64,000 nt of DNA from contig JAAWDS010000036.1 of NCBI GenBank assembly GCA_022793895.1, positions 1 through 64,000 of the forward strand, given 5' to 3'. How positions within the stretch are numbered: position 1 is the stretch's first letter; every line of letters begins with the position of its first letter. The position numbers were made by a program, and so were the translations under genes. This document shows, piece by piece, positions 15,521 to 23,099 of this stretch. The DNA is from Provencibacterium sp. (lineage in GTDB: Bacteria; Bacillota; Clostridia; Oscillospirales; Ruminococcaceae). A model generated the notes under the pieces. The model ran no database searches, was not told the origin of the DNA, and saw nothing but the letters and a program-made list of their open reading frames with translations.

Positions 15521-16825
15521 CTAATCACCATCTTGATATTTTTTCCTTGTCTGCTTCCCTGTGGGCCAAACTGTTGCAATATTGCCGGTATCCGGGTTGA
15601 TGTTTACCGTTGCGTCAACCCCAATAAACCTTTGGCTCCTTCTGCCTTGCTCGTCCGTTTTCACCTCTCCGACATGCAGCGGCTTTACGATGGCATCCAA
15701 AACGCTGGAATGAGAAACGCCCCGTTGGCTTGCCCGGTCCACGGTATGTGCGGATATGGACTGAACTGTAAGGCCGTTTGAGGTCTGTGTCCCTATTATA
15801 TCACCATACCACCGCTTTTGCACCCATTTTTCCCACTCTGAGAAGGTCATATTTTCTATAACCATGCTCTTCCCGGTCTCCGAATCCCTGGCCCGGCGCT
15901 TAGCGCTGCTCATATCCACGCCATTGACATGGGCAATCGTGGTACAGCGGCAGTTATAGATATTCCACCCGCTTCCCCGGGAATCCCCTGGGTACATCAG
16001 CTCCTCGCCGCCTACAATAAAGGGCTTGTCCTCCTCCACGGTCTGCCCGTCTGCTGCCGCATGATTGTGCCGGGTTCTGCCGTCCAGTGTGGCCAGCCAC
16101 CGCTTTTCCAGCTGGATGCCCATTCTTGCGGCAGCAGCGTAGCTGTCCTGCCGCCCTGCGTTCTGGGCCCCAGTGACAGCGGTCCGGGCTGCCCGGATGG
16201 CGCTGGTGCGGTTCATATTGGGGATATTGGTCTGGAGCCGGTCCGCCAGATGCTTGATACTATCCCCCATGAGAATTCCCGTTGTTACCTGAGATGTGAT
16301 TTGCCGCTTTCCCCAGGCCAGGTCTATGCCGCGCTTCACCGCCCGCTCCGGCGGGTAATACGGCATCAGGTCCGGCTGTTCCACAATCAGGCGCTTCACA
16401 GTCTGCTCATCCCACAGGTCAAACCCGACGTCCGCGCCCACCTGCTGCTCGATGGTGTACGCCGCATAATTGCGGTTCAGAGAATACAGCCCCGGCGTGG
16501 TATCGTTTATGTACGCTGCCGCGACCTCGTTCGCTTTGGTCATCCGCTCCGCCACCCGGTCCCGCAGGGCCTCAAACCGCTTCCCGCGCCCGATCTGCGC
16601 CAGCCGCCACTGTTTGTAGTCCTGCTCGGTATACTCCCTGCCGTTAACGATGGTGCCAATAAGCGCCTTTGTTTTCTCATCCTGCTTTTTGAAGCTCTTA
16701 AAGTAGGCGTTTATTTTGTCGGTCAGCTCCTCAGCGGCCTTCTGGTATTCGGCGGCGATACGGCGCTCCAGCTTTTCAAGTTCGGCGTCTGTCCAAATGT
16801 GGGCCTCTTCAGGTTTTCGCTTTAT
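15521..16825 (-). CDS. Minor head (SPP1 gp7-like) protein fused to BECR-type nuclease-like domain; start irregular
   Basis: The frame encodes a phage head morphogenesis domain (SPP1 gp7 family) with the conserved end WLATLDGRTRHNHAAADGQ...GWNIYNCRCTTIAHV. After it, residues ~350-434 form an extra domain (SISAHTVDRASQRGVSHSSVLDAIVKPLHVGEV...FIGVDATVNINPDTGNIATVWP) with the pattern of Barnase/EndoU/RelE-like (BECR, DUF4258-like) fusions found on phage head proteins. The frame is open upstream to 16825, where the only codon correctly spaced from AAGGAGG is ATA. An ATG at 16832 lies one base out of frame, so a homopolymer indel is the alternative. A GTG at 16555 would lose ~90 conserved-looking residues. 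Confidence 0.82.
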   Translation of the reverse strand: MKRKPEEAHIWTDAELEKLERRIAAEYQKAAEELTDKINAYFKSFKKQDEKTKALIGTIVNGREYTEQDYKQWRLAQIGRGKRFEALRDRVAERMTKANEVAAAYINDTTPGLYSLNRNYAAYTIEQQVGADVGFDLWDEQTVKRLIVEQPDLMPYYPPERAVKRGIDLAWGKRQITSQVTTGILMGDSIKHLADRLQTNIPNMNRTSAIRAARTAVTGAQNAGRQDSYAAAARMGIQLEKRWLATLDGRTRHNHAAADGQTVEEDKPFIVGGEELMYPGDSRGSGWNIYNCRCTTIAHVNGVDMSSAKRRARDSETGKSMVIENMTFSEWEKWVQKRWYGDIIGTQTSNGLTVQSISAHTVDRASQRGVSHSSVLDAIVKPLHVGEVKTDEQGRRSQRFIGVDATVNINPDTGNIATVWPTGKQTRKKYQDGD

Positions 16826-16892
16826 GCTTCATCACCTCCTTAAAAAATCCCCGCCACCTCACATCGAGATAGCAGGGATGATGGGTATTCAC

Positions 16893-17660
16893 TTATGCGG
16901 CCCCAATGAACAGCAGCCGGAAGGTCTCCCGGCCTTTCGGGGTAATCAACGTCTGCGTCCCCTTCCAACCGGATTTGTCGTTGACACATTCCTTCAACTC
17001 AAACAGGCCATCGTCCACATACCGTTGATACGGCAGCAGCTTGCCGGACTTGTCCCGGTAAATGTATTTCTTGCCCAGCAGGAACGATACGAAGTCGTTC
17101 TGCTTTGTGTGGAACTGTTTTGCCGTGTCCCGAAAATTGGTCAAGAGGTTGCGGTCAACCAAATCGTCAAAGTAGTCCGCCTTTGGTTTCATGATCTGAT
17201 TCTGAACGGTCAGCGTGGACAACCGCAGCTTTTGATTCTCAATGGTCTTGTTCGCCATGATAAGCGCAGCCGCCATCAGCTCCTCCGGGGTCATGTTCTC
17301 CTGTCCGGCGATGTAGCCGCCGTTCTGACGAATGGAGGGAAGGACTTCATCAAAGATCCAGCCCTCGAACTCGGCGGCCCCCGGAAGGTCAGACCGAGCC
17401 GCAAGGCGGTAGATGTCGCCTTCGGGGATGAAGAGCATCTCTTTCTGTTGCGTGGCAGGTGTCCCGTCTGCCTTTGTGCCAGTTTCTACCCCTATACGGC
17501 GTTTCACCGTACCACGGCAATGAGCAGAGATTGCATCGTTGGGGCGCTTATATCCCAGCGACTTTGCCACATCTGAGCCGCAGAACAGGGTTTTGCCGTC
17601 CTCCGTGATGGTGCGTACCTCCCCAAATTTGGGGTTGTTGAAAATCATAAGTTCGTTCAC
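16893..17660 (-). CDS. Phage antirepressor (Bro-N plus KilAC domains)
   Basis: A 255-residue protein with an N-terminal Bro domain (residues ~5-115: FGEVRTITEDGKTLFCGSDVAKSLGYKRPNDAISAHCRG..IPEGDIYRLAARSDLPGAAEFEGWIFDEVLPSIRQNGGY) and a C-terminal KilA-C domain (~130-250: KADYFDDLVDRNLLTNFRDTAKQF...GWKGTQTLITPKGRETF). Such proteins counter repressors or bind DNA. It lies between portal and head-morphogenesis genes and forms the last gene of a small operon with its own promoter at 18417-18445. Confidence 0.92.
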   Translation of the reverse strand: MNELMIFNNPKFGEVRTITEDGKTLFCGSDVAKSLGYKRPNDAISAHCRGTVKRRIGVETGTKADGTPATQQKEMLFIPEGDIYRLAARSDLPGAAEFEGWIFDEVLPSIRQNGGYIAGQENMTPEELMAAALIMANKTIENQKLRLSTLTVQNQIMKPKADYFDDLVDRNLLTNFRDTAKQFHTKQNDFVSFLLGKKYIYRDKSGKLLPYQRYVDDGLFELKECVNDKSGWKGTQTLITPKGRETFRLLFIGAA

Positions 17661-17675
17661 GTTAAAACCTCCTAT

Positions 17676-17891
17676 TCACATCAAAGTCCCCGAAATCCCC
17701 AGCCCGACAAGCATCGTAAAGAGCAGCATGGTAACGAGGCCAGGAACGCCGCAGAGGGCCGCCACTGTGATAAGGGCTCCCGCATAGATTGCCGCTATTG
17801 CAATGGCGCACAGGGCACGGAAGCGCGCTCTGCGCATAGGGCGGCGCTCATACTCAAATACTCCATCCTCGCGCTCTATCCTTATCTTCAC
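17676..17891 (-). CDS. Small two-helix membrane protein
   Basis: A 71-residue protein with a basic N-terminus (MKIRIEREDGVFEYERRPMRRARFRA) and two predicted transmembrane helices (CAIAIAAIYAGALITVAAL and LVTMLLFTMLVGLGISG). Its ATG overlaps the preceding stop by four bases, so it belongs to the antirepressor operon. No family recognised. Confidence 0.6.
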   Translation of the reverse strand: MKIRIEREDGVFEYERRPMRRARFRALCAIAIAAIYAGALITVAALCGVPGLVTMLLFTMLVGLGISGTLM

Positions 17892-18100
17892 GACTTCGCC
17901 TCTGCTTTCGCCATACGGTAGCCTTTGGCCCGCCCATAGTTAAACGCAAGGCTAATCATCTCAACAGGGAGATCGCCGCAGTCAATCGCCTGTTTCGCCA
18001 ATTCAAAGGCTTCGCTCAGGTTCATTGCGTATTGGTGCGGATTTTCGATGTTCATGTGTGTCCGCTCGATGTACCGCTTAATTTTCTCTATCTCGGTCAT
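17888..18100 (-). CDS. Hypothetical protein in antirepressor operon
   Basis: A 70-residue helical protein starting MTEIEKIKRYIERTHMNIENPHQYAMNLSEAFELAKQAIDCGDLPVEM. ATG 18100 follows GGAGAGG. A longer frame begins at TTG 18157 but lacks spacing from a ribosome site. It lies between the RHH regulator and the membrane protein gene. Function unknown. Confidence 0.6.
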   Translation of the reverse strand: MTEIEKIKRYIERTHMNIENPHQYAMNLSEAFELAKQAIDCGDLPVEMISLAFNYGRAKGYRMAKAEAKS

Positions 18101-18133
18101 TTTTAAAACCTCTCCTCTTGAAAACTCAAGAAA

Positions 18134-18171
18134 GGTTTGATAGAATAGATTTATCAAACCTCCTTGGTTTG
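18134..18171 (-). promoter_or_regulatory. Alternative hairpins in leader of antirepressor operon
   Basis: GGTTTGATA (18134-18142) can pair with TATCAAACC (18152-18160), while CAAACC (18155-18160) can instead pair with GGTTTG (18166-18171). The two hairpins exclude each other and one arm covers an AAGGAGG site. This could modulate translation of 17888-18100 or transcription into the operon. Confidence 0.4.
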
Positions 18172-18218
18172 GTGATTAGGGCGTCCACAACTTCTTGTCG
18201 GGAGAGTGGGCACCCTTT

Positions 18219-18392
18219 TTATTTACCGAGTTCTTCGTCAACTTTCTCGTTGAGCCATTGGGTTTTTGTCTTGCTTTGTTCCTTCAACTTTTCTGTGAGC
18301 GCATCCAGCTTTTCACGAGAGAGAGGAACGCTAAATTGCCCTATGGTTTCACGGCGCTTTCGATAATACTCGGCCCTGCTTTCAGGGGACAC
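18219..18392 (-). CDS. Putative ribbon-helix-helix autoregulator
   Basis: The 57-residue protein from GTG 18392 (AGGAGG eight bases before) has an Arc/CopG-like pattern: a beta strand (GQFSVPLS), helix 1 (REKLDALTEKLKEQ), a turn and helix 2 (TKTQWLNEKVDEELGK). It is the first gene after a strong promoter whose -10 box is flanked by a 10-bp inverted repeat, so it probably represses its own operon containing the Bro/KilAC antirepressor. The fold call is from pattern only. Confidence 0.65.
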   Translation of the reverse strand: MSPESRAEYYRKRRETIGQFSVPLSREKLDALTEKLKEQSKTKTQWLNEKVDEELGK

Positions 18393-18405
18393 AATACTCA
18401 CCTCC

Positions 18406-18445
18406 TGTTGCTAGCCATTATACAGCGAAGCTAGCAACAAGTCAA
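18406..18445 (-). promoter_or_regulatory. Promoter with palindromic operator for RHH-antirepressor operon
   Basis: On the minus strand TTGACT (18445-18440), a 17-bp spacer and TATAAT (18422-18417) form a near-consensus promoter. The repeat TGTTGCTAGC (18406-18415) and its complement GCTAGCAACA (18430-18439) flank the -10 box. A bound dimeric repressor would block RNA polymerase. Confidence 0.82.
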
Positions 18446-18509
18446 GAGGTTTTTCAAAAATTTTTCCGCTATCTCGATATGAGGTTGTCAAGGTACAAAT
18501 CTGGTCTAT

Positions 18510-19916
18510 CTACTTTTCACTGGAATGTTCTTCATTCGGCCCCTCCCCGCCGTCCTGCGGGTTGTTCCCGTCAAACCGGCCCAAATCCTCCGCCGCCCGG
18601 CGCTTCAGGATTTCCTCCGCCTCCTCCGGCGTAATCCAGGGCAGTTTGTTCAAAATGGTCTCACTGTCCAGCTCCGCCGCCGCCATCATCACCATTTGTG
18701 TCTCCTCCATCTGGTTGGCGATGCGGTTCCACTGAAAAGACGGTTCATCCTCAATTCCAAGCAGAGCCAGCAGCCGGGCGATAAAGTCCCGGATGCAGAA
18801 CTCAAAGTCCCCGCACTTGTCGTCCTGCTGCTGGTATGCCATGCGGATAGAGGTTGCGGTCTTATCCCCTGCCAGGGCCTTTTCTATGTCCAGCAGCATG
18901 AAGTCCTGATACATATCAGAGCGCAGCAGCTCCAGCATCCGCATAGCGGCGTCAACCGGAATCGCCAGGGTGTGGGCCTCCGCCGTTACATCCCGCCCCA
19001 GTGCCGCTGCCCTCACCACGTTCATTTTCTTGACGAATTTTACAAGGTCCACATCATCCATACCCTGGGCGTTGTTCAACGTCCAGAAAAAACCGTTGCT
19101 GTCGGAGATGTCTCCCGCCAGGTCTGAAGAAATGAAGTCATAGCAGTCAATGGAAGGGCGGATGCCAATGATTTCCGATTCCTTCAAATCATTGGCCCAC
19201 AGGGGGATAATGGGGAAGCCGGGGTAGTTCTCCCCCACAACGCTCTCCACCACCCCAAGCCCATTGGCTTTTGTGGTCACGCTGTAGGTCTTGCGGGGCC
19301 CCATAGGCTCCATTTCTTTCCCCTTACGCTGGATGTAGTCTGTGTAGCCCGTCTCCTCATAAAGGGTGAGGCGCTCGGTCTTATCCCTTTCATCCACACC
19401 AGTGCTCCAATACCGCACCCCGGCCCGCAAAAGGCCGCTGTCCCTGTCATACACGGGAGAGAACCCCGGGGACTTGGGGGTATCCGCAAAGGGGAAAACC
19501 TCCAGATGGTCCAGGTTCCAGAACCCGAACGCCACGCCGTCTATCATTGCCTTTTTACAAAGTTCCTGAAGGCGGTTGTCAAAGTTGGCCCCCAGCTTTT
19601 TCTTTGTCTCCTCTTGCTGGAAAGTAACGCCGTTGGAAAGAATGTATTGCACTTGCTGGAGCACAAACCGCCGGAAAAAGCCGTGGGTCAGCTTATAGTT
19701 GCTGCTCCATATGTCTGGCACCTTCGTGCCGTCCTCCTCGTAGACGTACTTTTGAGCCTTGTTTATCGTGGGGTTGCGCTTGGCGTAGTATAATTCGGCG
19801 TCTTCCGCCGTCCTGTAATCCGCGCTGGTTCTGTGTTCATTTACAACGGACCGGATAAAGTCCATCCTGTCTTTTTCGGAGAGGCCGATTGCCTCTAAGT
19901 CCTGATAGGTTTTCAT
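18510..19916 (-). CDS. Portal protein (SPP1 gp6-like)
   Basis: The 468-residue protein fits the SPP1 gp6-type portal family: N-terminal helical region with ELYYAKRNPTINKAQKYVYEEDG..VPDIWSSNYKLTHGFFRRFVLQQVQYILSNGV, a central clip/wing part (YPGFPIIPLWANDLKESEIIGIRPSIDCYDFISSDLAGDISDSNGFFW) and an acidic C-terminal tail. It forms the dodecameric DNA channel. It follows TerL and a small zinc-ribbon gene, the normal order. Confidence 0.92.
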   Translation of the reverse strand: MKTYQDLEAIGLSEKDRMDFIRSVVNEHRTSADYRTAEDAELYYAKRNPTINKAQKYVYEEDGTKVPDIWSSNYKLTHGFFRRFVLQQVQYILSNGVTFQQEETKKKLGANFDNRLQELCKKAMIDGVAFGFWNLDHLEVFPFADTPKSPGFSPVYDRDSGLLRAGVRYWSTGVDERDKTERLTLYEETGYTDYIQRKGKEMEPMGPRKTYSVTTKANGLGVVESVVGENYPGFPIIPLWANDLKESEIIGIRPSIDCYDFISSDLAGDISDSNGFFWTLNNAQGMDDVDLVKFVKKMNVVRAAALGRDVTAEAHTLAIPVDAAMRMLELLRSDMYQDFMLLDIEKALAGDKTATSIRMAYQQQDDKCGDFEFCIRDFIARLLALLGIEDEPSFQWNRIANQMEETQMVMMAAAELDSETILNKLPWITPEEAEEILKRRAAEDLGRFDGNNPQDGGEGPNEEHSSEK

Positions 19917-20116
19917 TGCGGCGGCTCACCTCCTGCACGGTGATTCCATGCGTTAATAGCTTGTTCCTCTGTTTCAAACTCTCCCCAATCCTGGAAACAA
20001 TGGTTACTTGGTGTGCAATCGTGCATATATCCACAGGCCACAGACCAATATCCATGATGCCATTGCGTTCCCGCCTCGCCGCACCCGCAGAAAGGGCAAG
20101 GTTTCAATGTGTCCAT
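19913..20116 (-). CDS. Lar-like zinc-ribbon protein (copy between TerL and portal)
   Basis: A 67-residue protein with CPFCGCG at residue 7, a second Cys pair and the family ending EEQAINAWNHRAG. This matches the Lar restriction-alleviation/zinc-ribbon pattern, as does 11622-11861. It starts at ATG 20116 and overlaps the portal start by four bases. Anti-restriction is an inferred role. Confidence 0.7.
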   Translation of the reverse strand: MDTLKPCPFCGCGEAGTQWHHGYWSVACGYMHDCTPSNHCFQDWGEFETEEQAINAWNHRAGGEPPQ

Positions 20117-20131
20117 CCGTCTCCCCCTCGG

Positions 20132-21349
20132 TTAAAACAGCGTCCTGCCGCTCTTTTTGTTCCAAACGCCTGTTGTCTGGACGAAGTAGCGGACTGCGTC
20201 CATGGCGTGGTCGTTTCCCTTGATGGGTCTGTCCTCTGTCGCGTCCTCATCCCAGGAATACAGGCCAAATTCCTTGATGGTGTTCTCGCAGGCGGCGCAT
20301 ATCCTGATTGTCCCGTCAGAAATGCACTGCGCCGTGTGCCGGATGCCGTCCAGAACGTCGTTGTCAGCGTCCCAAACCTTGAAGCAGTGGTTTTTCTCCG
20401 CCAGTGTGATGAAGGACAGTGCCGACGGGTCTATGATGATGTGGTCAATAGGCAGGTCTCCGGCGAACTTGCACAGGTCGTCGTAATACTCCTGGTCCGT
20501 TTTCTGTGCCATCTCCGTACGGCTGTTGAAGTAATACTCCTTAAACCCGTACCACACCCCATCGCACAGCCCCCACAGGACCATCGCCGTGGGGTTTCGG
20601 GTGCCGTAGTCCATGGAAATCATATATTTGCGGTACTGGCGTTCTGCGTCCGGCGCTATCCTGTCATCCGTGAACATCGGATAGATCAGCCCCTCAGCAG
20701 GGACCCACAGCCCCCGGACGTAACGGTCGTAGAACACGCCGTGATACATGGACTGATACCGGGCCAGCGTCTTTTTGCTCAGTGATGGGTTATCAGTCAT
20801 CTCAAAATGGAGATAGAGAGCGTTGTGCTCCTCTCGCTTGTCGATCCACTCCTCCTTAAACCAGTGAGATGGATTCCCCGGATTACAGGAGAACCAAATC
20901 CGCGCCCCCTCCACGCTGCACCGGGCCAGGGCCTGATTAACGAAACTCTCCGGCATGAGAACCACCTCGTCCAGCAGCACCCCCGCCAGCGTGCGGCCCT
21001 GGATCAAGGTGAAACTGGATTCGTCCCGTCCACCAAACACCTCGAAATAGTTCACCCGTCGGCCCCGGCGGACTTCTAAGATTTTCTGGGAGCGCCGCCA
21101 ATGGAGGGTATAGCGCCTTTTGGCATAGCTTCGGGATATGTACGGGATGACCATGTTTTCCGTCGCGCTGCCAACGGTTTTCCCGCAGATGCCGAAACGC
21201 TGGCCGGAAAACTCCCGCATAGCCCAGTCGATAAAGGCCACCACCTCGATGGAGGTCTTACCGGACCGGACAGCTCCATCACAGATCAGGGCGTCGTACT
21301 GGGAGTAGGGGAACGCCAATATGCTTTTTTGTTTCTCACTTATCGGCAT
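20132..21349 (-). CDS. terL: Terminase large subunit (PBSX family)
   Basis: The 405-residue product from ATG 21349 contains the ATPase Walker A (GAVRSGKTS near residue 25), the Walker B (GVLLDEVVLM near 120), and the C-terminal RNase H-like nuclease motifs (SMDYGTRNPTA, IIIDPSA, GNDHAMDAVRY). It cuts and packages phage DNA. The start lies inside the 3' end of the GIY-YIG gene (stop 21336), indicating that the endonuclease gene inserted at the TerS/TerL junction. Confidence 0.95.
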   Translation of the reverse strand: MPISEKQKSILAFPYSQYDALICDGAVRSGKTSIEVVAFIDWAMREFSGQRFGICGKTVGSATENMVIPYISRSYAKRRYTLHWRRSQKILEVRRGRRVNYFEVFGGRDESSFTLIQGRTLAGVLLDEVVLMPESFVNQALARCSVEGARIWFSCNPGNPSHWFKEEWIDKREEHNALYLHFEMTDNPSLSKKTLARYQSMYHGVFYDRYVRGLWVPAEGLIYPMFTDDRIAPDAERQYRKYMISMDYGTRNPTAMVLWGLCDGVWYGFKEYYFNSRTEMAQKTDQEYYDDLCKFAGDLPIDHIIIDPSALSFITLAEKNHCFKVWDADNDVLDGIRHTAQCISDGTIRICAACENTIKEFGLYSWDEDATEDRPIKGNDHAMDAVRYFVQTTGVWNKKSGRTLF

Positions 21350-22076
21350 ATTCCCACCTAAATCCGCCAGAAAATTTGCGCTTTCCTCTGCAACACTCAC
21401 AAATCTTTGCGTTATTTACTCCTGTCCCTCTCGATGCGCTCATAGCAGAATCCCAAACACGAATTAGTTCTCCGTCTTTAGATAATTGCTTTACGGCCCG
21501 CGCATTTATGTTTTCTCCGCCCATAAAGCGCCCTTTCCTTGCATCAGAAACTTTTCTCTTTGTTTCTTCAGAAAGAGTTTTTCCTTTATGTACAGAAACC
21601 ATTTTCGTTCTGTATTCTTCCGATTCCCACAGCTTATGCGTACGGGCTGACAGTTGTATTTTGTACTGCTCGCTTGAATACGCTCTTCTTTGCCCCTCTC
21701 TCTTTCGCTCTCGGTATTCAGCGCTTTCGTATGCCCTTTTTATTCCTGTAGACATTCTCTTTATTGTCTCTTCGGAGTGTTTCCCTGTGCTATTTCCTCC
21801 GTTCTCGATGTTATACCCTTTTTCTCTATTTGTAGAATCATACAAGGCGATTAAATCAATTTCCTTCTGCTCTGCCTCTTCTTTGCTCAATCCTTCAAAA
21901 AGGATGATATGTTCTATATTTTCCCATCCATATTTTTGTATTGCCTTGAAAATATATGACTGCCCCCGATAGTTCTTCCCATTGTTCCACCTGTATTCCG
22001 GCTTTCTGCATGTAATGCCTATGTAAACTTTACCGTTTGGAAAGCGGTGCATGTAGACTGTGTAATTTTCAATCAT
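21336..22076 (-). CDS. GIY-YIG homing endonuclease with NUMOD repeats (copy 2)
   Basis: A 246-residue enzyme with GIY-YIG as YTVYMHRF..KVYIGIT, the domain core (YRWNNGKNYRGQSYIFKAIQKYGWENIEHIILFEGLSKEEAEQKEIDLIALYDST) and NUMOD3 repeats (GKHSEETIKRMS, GKTLSEETKRKVSDARKG), then a NUMOD1-like end (VKQLSKDGELIRVWDSAMSASRGTGVNNAKICECCRGKRKFSGG). It is a divergent relative of 9148-9810. Its ends overlap TerS by 8 and TerL by 14 bases, a compact insertion that keeps both terminase genes intact. Confidence 0.92.
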   Translation of the reverse strand: MIENYTVYMHRFPNGKVYIGITCRKPEYRWNNGKNYRGQSYIFKAIQKYGWENIEHIILFEGLSKEEAEQKEIDLIALYDSTNREKGYNIENGGNSTGKHSEETIKRMSTGIKRAYESAEYRERKREGQRRAYSSEQYKIQLSARTHKLWESEEYRTKMVSVHKGKTLSEETKRKVSDARKGRFMGGENINARAVKQLSKDGELIRVWDSAMSASRGTGVNNAKICECCRGKRKFSGGFRWEYADK

Positions 22077-22491
22077 CGCTTTCCAACCCCTCTCCCAGTT
22101 CCCGCAGGCTCCGGCTCAAATCGTCCTCTTCGACTTCGTCCTTCGGACCACCGCCTATCATAGCCCATTTATCAATCAGAGTCCCAAGTGCCGTGGTAAT
22201 CTGCGTCGGGCTGGCATACGCAAGTTTATCTGGGCTGTTCAGGGCATCCAGCCCTTTTTCCAGTATCTCACACACAATACTCCGCTTCTTTTCCATATAG
22301 GAAAAAATATCGGAGGTGTTTTGCTTTTTTTTATCCTCTATTTTTTGCTCAATATCGCCACATTCAAGAACAATACGCTTAACTGTTCCATCTGCAACAC
22401 CGTTCATCTTAGCCGTGGCTCGATAGCTGCCAGTCTCCAGATAGTCAGCTACGATTTTCTGCTTTTGCTTATCCGTCAGCCTAGCGGCCAT
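22069..22491 (-). CDS. terS: Terminase small subunit
   Basis: The 140-residue protein starts MAARLTDKQKQKIVADYLETGSYRATAKMNGVADGTVKRIV at ATG 22491. The N-terminal helix-turn-helix recognises pac/cos DNA, and the helical C-terminus (ILEKGLDALNSPDKLAYASPTQITTALGTLIDKW) is the oligomerisation part seen in clostridial TerS proteins. It is the first gene of the late operon, preceded by structured leader DNA at 22569-22660. Confidence 0.85.
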   Translation of the reverse strand: MAARLTDKQKQKIVADYLETGSYRATAKMNGVADGTVKRIVLECGDIEQKIEDKKKQNTSDIFSYMEKKRSIVCEILEKGLDALNSPDKLAYASPTQITTALGTLIDKWAMIGGGPKDEVEEDDLSRSLRELGEGLESDD

Positions 22492-22568
22492 CACCACCAC
22501 CTCGGTCAAAAAAGTTGCCTCGTCGTTAAGAGGTGTGCTGGCGGAGGAACTTGTGGCCTCCGCCAGCC

Positions 22569-22615
22569 AAAGTATAGGAGGCATAGGGGAAAAGGAGGCG
22601 AATCCCCTATACTTT
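22569..22615 (-). promoter_or_regulatory. Mutually exclusive hairpins in late-operon leader
   Basis: AAAGTATAGG (22569-22578) is a perfect complement of CCTATACTTT (22606-22615). The latter also overlaps TCCCCTAT (22603-22610), which can pair with ATAGGGGA (22583-22590). Thus one segment can pair with either of two others, as in attenuators. It lies between the regulator gene 22664-22900 and TerS and may control late transcription. Confidence 0.45.
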
Positions 22616-22642
22616 CTATTATCGCATAGATTTTGCAAATAT

Positions 22643-22660
22643 CTCTGCAAACTTGCAGAG
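22643..22660. promoter_or_regulatory. Operator-like inverted repeat before late operon
   Basis: CTCTGCAA (22643-22650) and TTGCAGAG (22653-22660) form a perfect 8-bp inverted repeat with a 2-bp centre, next to the 3' end of the regulator 22664-22900 and ~30 bases upstream of a GATAAT box (minus strand). It is a plausible binding site for that regulator. Confidence 0.5.
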
Positions 22661-22663
22661 GTT

Positions 22664-22900
22664 TTAATAATTTGTTCTTCCCAGCAAAAAATCGGTGCTG
22701 ACATGGAAATAATCAGCTATCGCAAGTAGGGAATCAACTGTTGGTTTGTTCTTGCCTCCTTCGTATCTTGTTATAGCCGTATCAGTAAGTCCACAAAGCT
22801 GAGACAATACCACCTGACTTTTATTTTCACGCTTTCTTAGCATTTGTAGCCTTCTTGGGAATTCATGACAGATTGATTCATGGTATTTTCTATTTATCAT
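22664..22900 (-). CDS. XRE-family helix-turn-helix regulator (late-region)
   Basis: The 78-residue protein starts MINRKYHESICHEFPRRLQMLRKRENKS. The XRE HTH covers residues ~16-70 (SQVVLSQLCGLTDTAITRYEGGKNKPTVDSLLAIADYFHVSTDFLLG). It lies just upstream of the TerS operon and may control late gene expression through the adjacent inverted repeat. Start chosen at ATG 22900 after CAGGAAA. Confidence 0.82.
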   Translation of the reverse strand: MINRKYHESICHEFPRRLQMLRKRENKSQVVLSQLCGLTDTAITRYEGGKNKPTVDSLLAIADYFHVSTDFLLGRTNY

Positions 22901-23099
22901 TATTGTTTCCTGTTTCTGGTGGCTCTGGCAGCGGCATCCAGTGAGCGACAGCGTAATTGTTTCCATCTTTATCCGCCCACCATTCGCGCCCCTGATATTC
23001 CAACAACGTCGGGTACTTCGCGTCCTTGATCATCACGATAAACTCCGAAAAAGCACTATTTTCATCTGGCAGTCTGTCTTTCACGTTAATCCATTCCAT
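22890..23099 (-). CDS. DUF551-type phage protein
   Basis: A 69-residue protein with the DUF551 pattern: MEWINVKDRLPDEN at the start, WWADKDGNNYAVAHWMPLPEPPE at the end. ATG 23099 follows GGAGG. Such proteins are common in prophage early regions and their role is unknown. It overlaps the next regulator gene by 11 bases. Confidence 0.78.
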   Translation of the reverse strand: MEWINVKDRLPDENSAFSEFIVMIKDAKYPTLLEYQGREWWADKDGNNYAVAHWMPLPEPPETGNNNDK

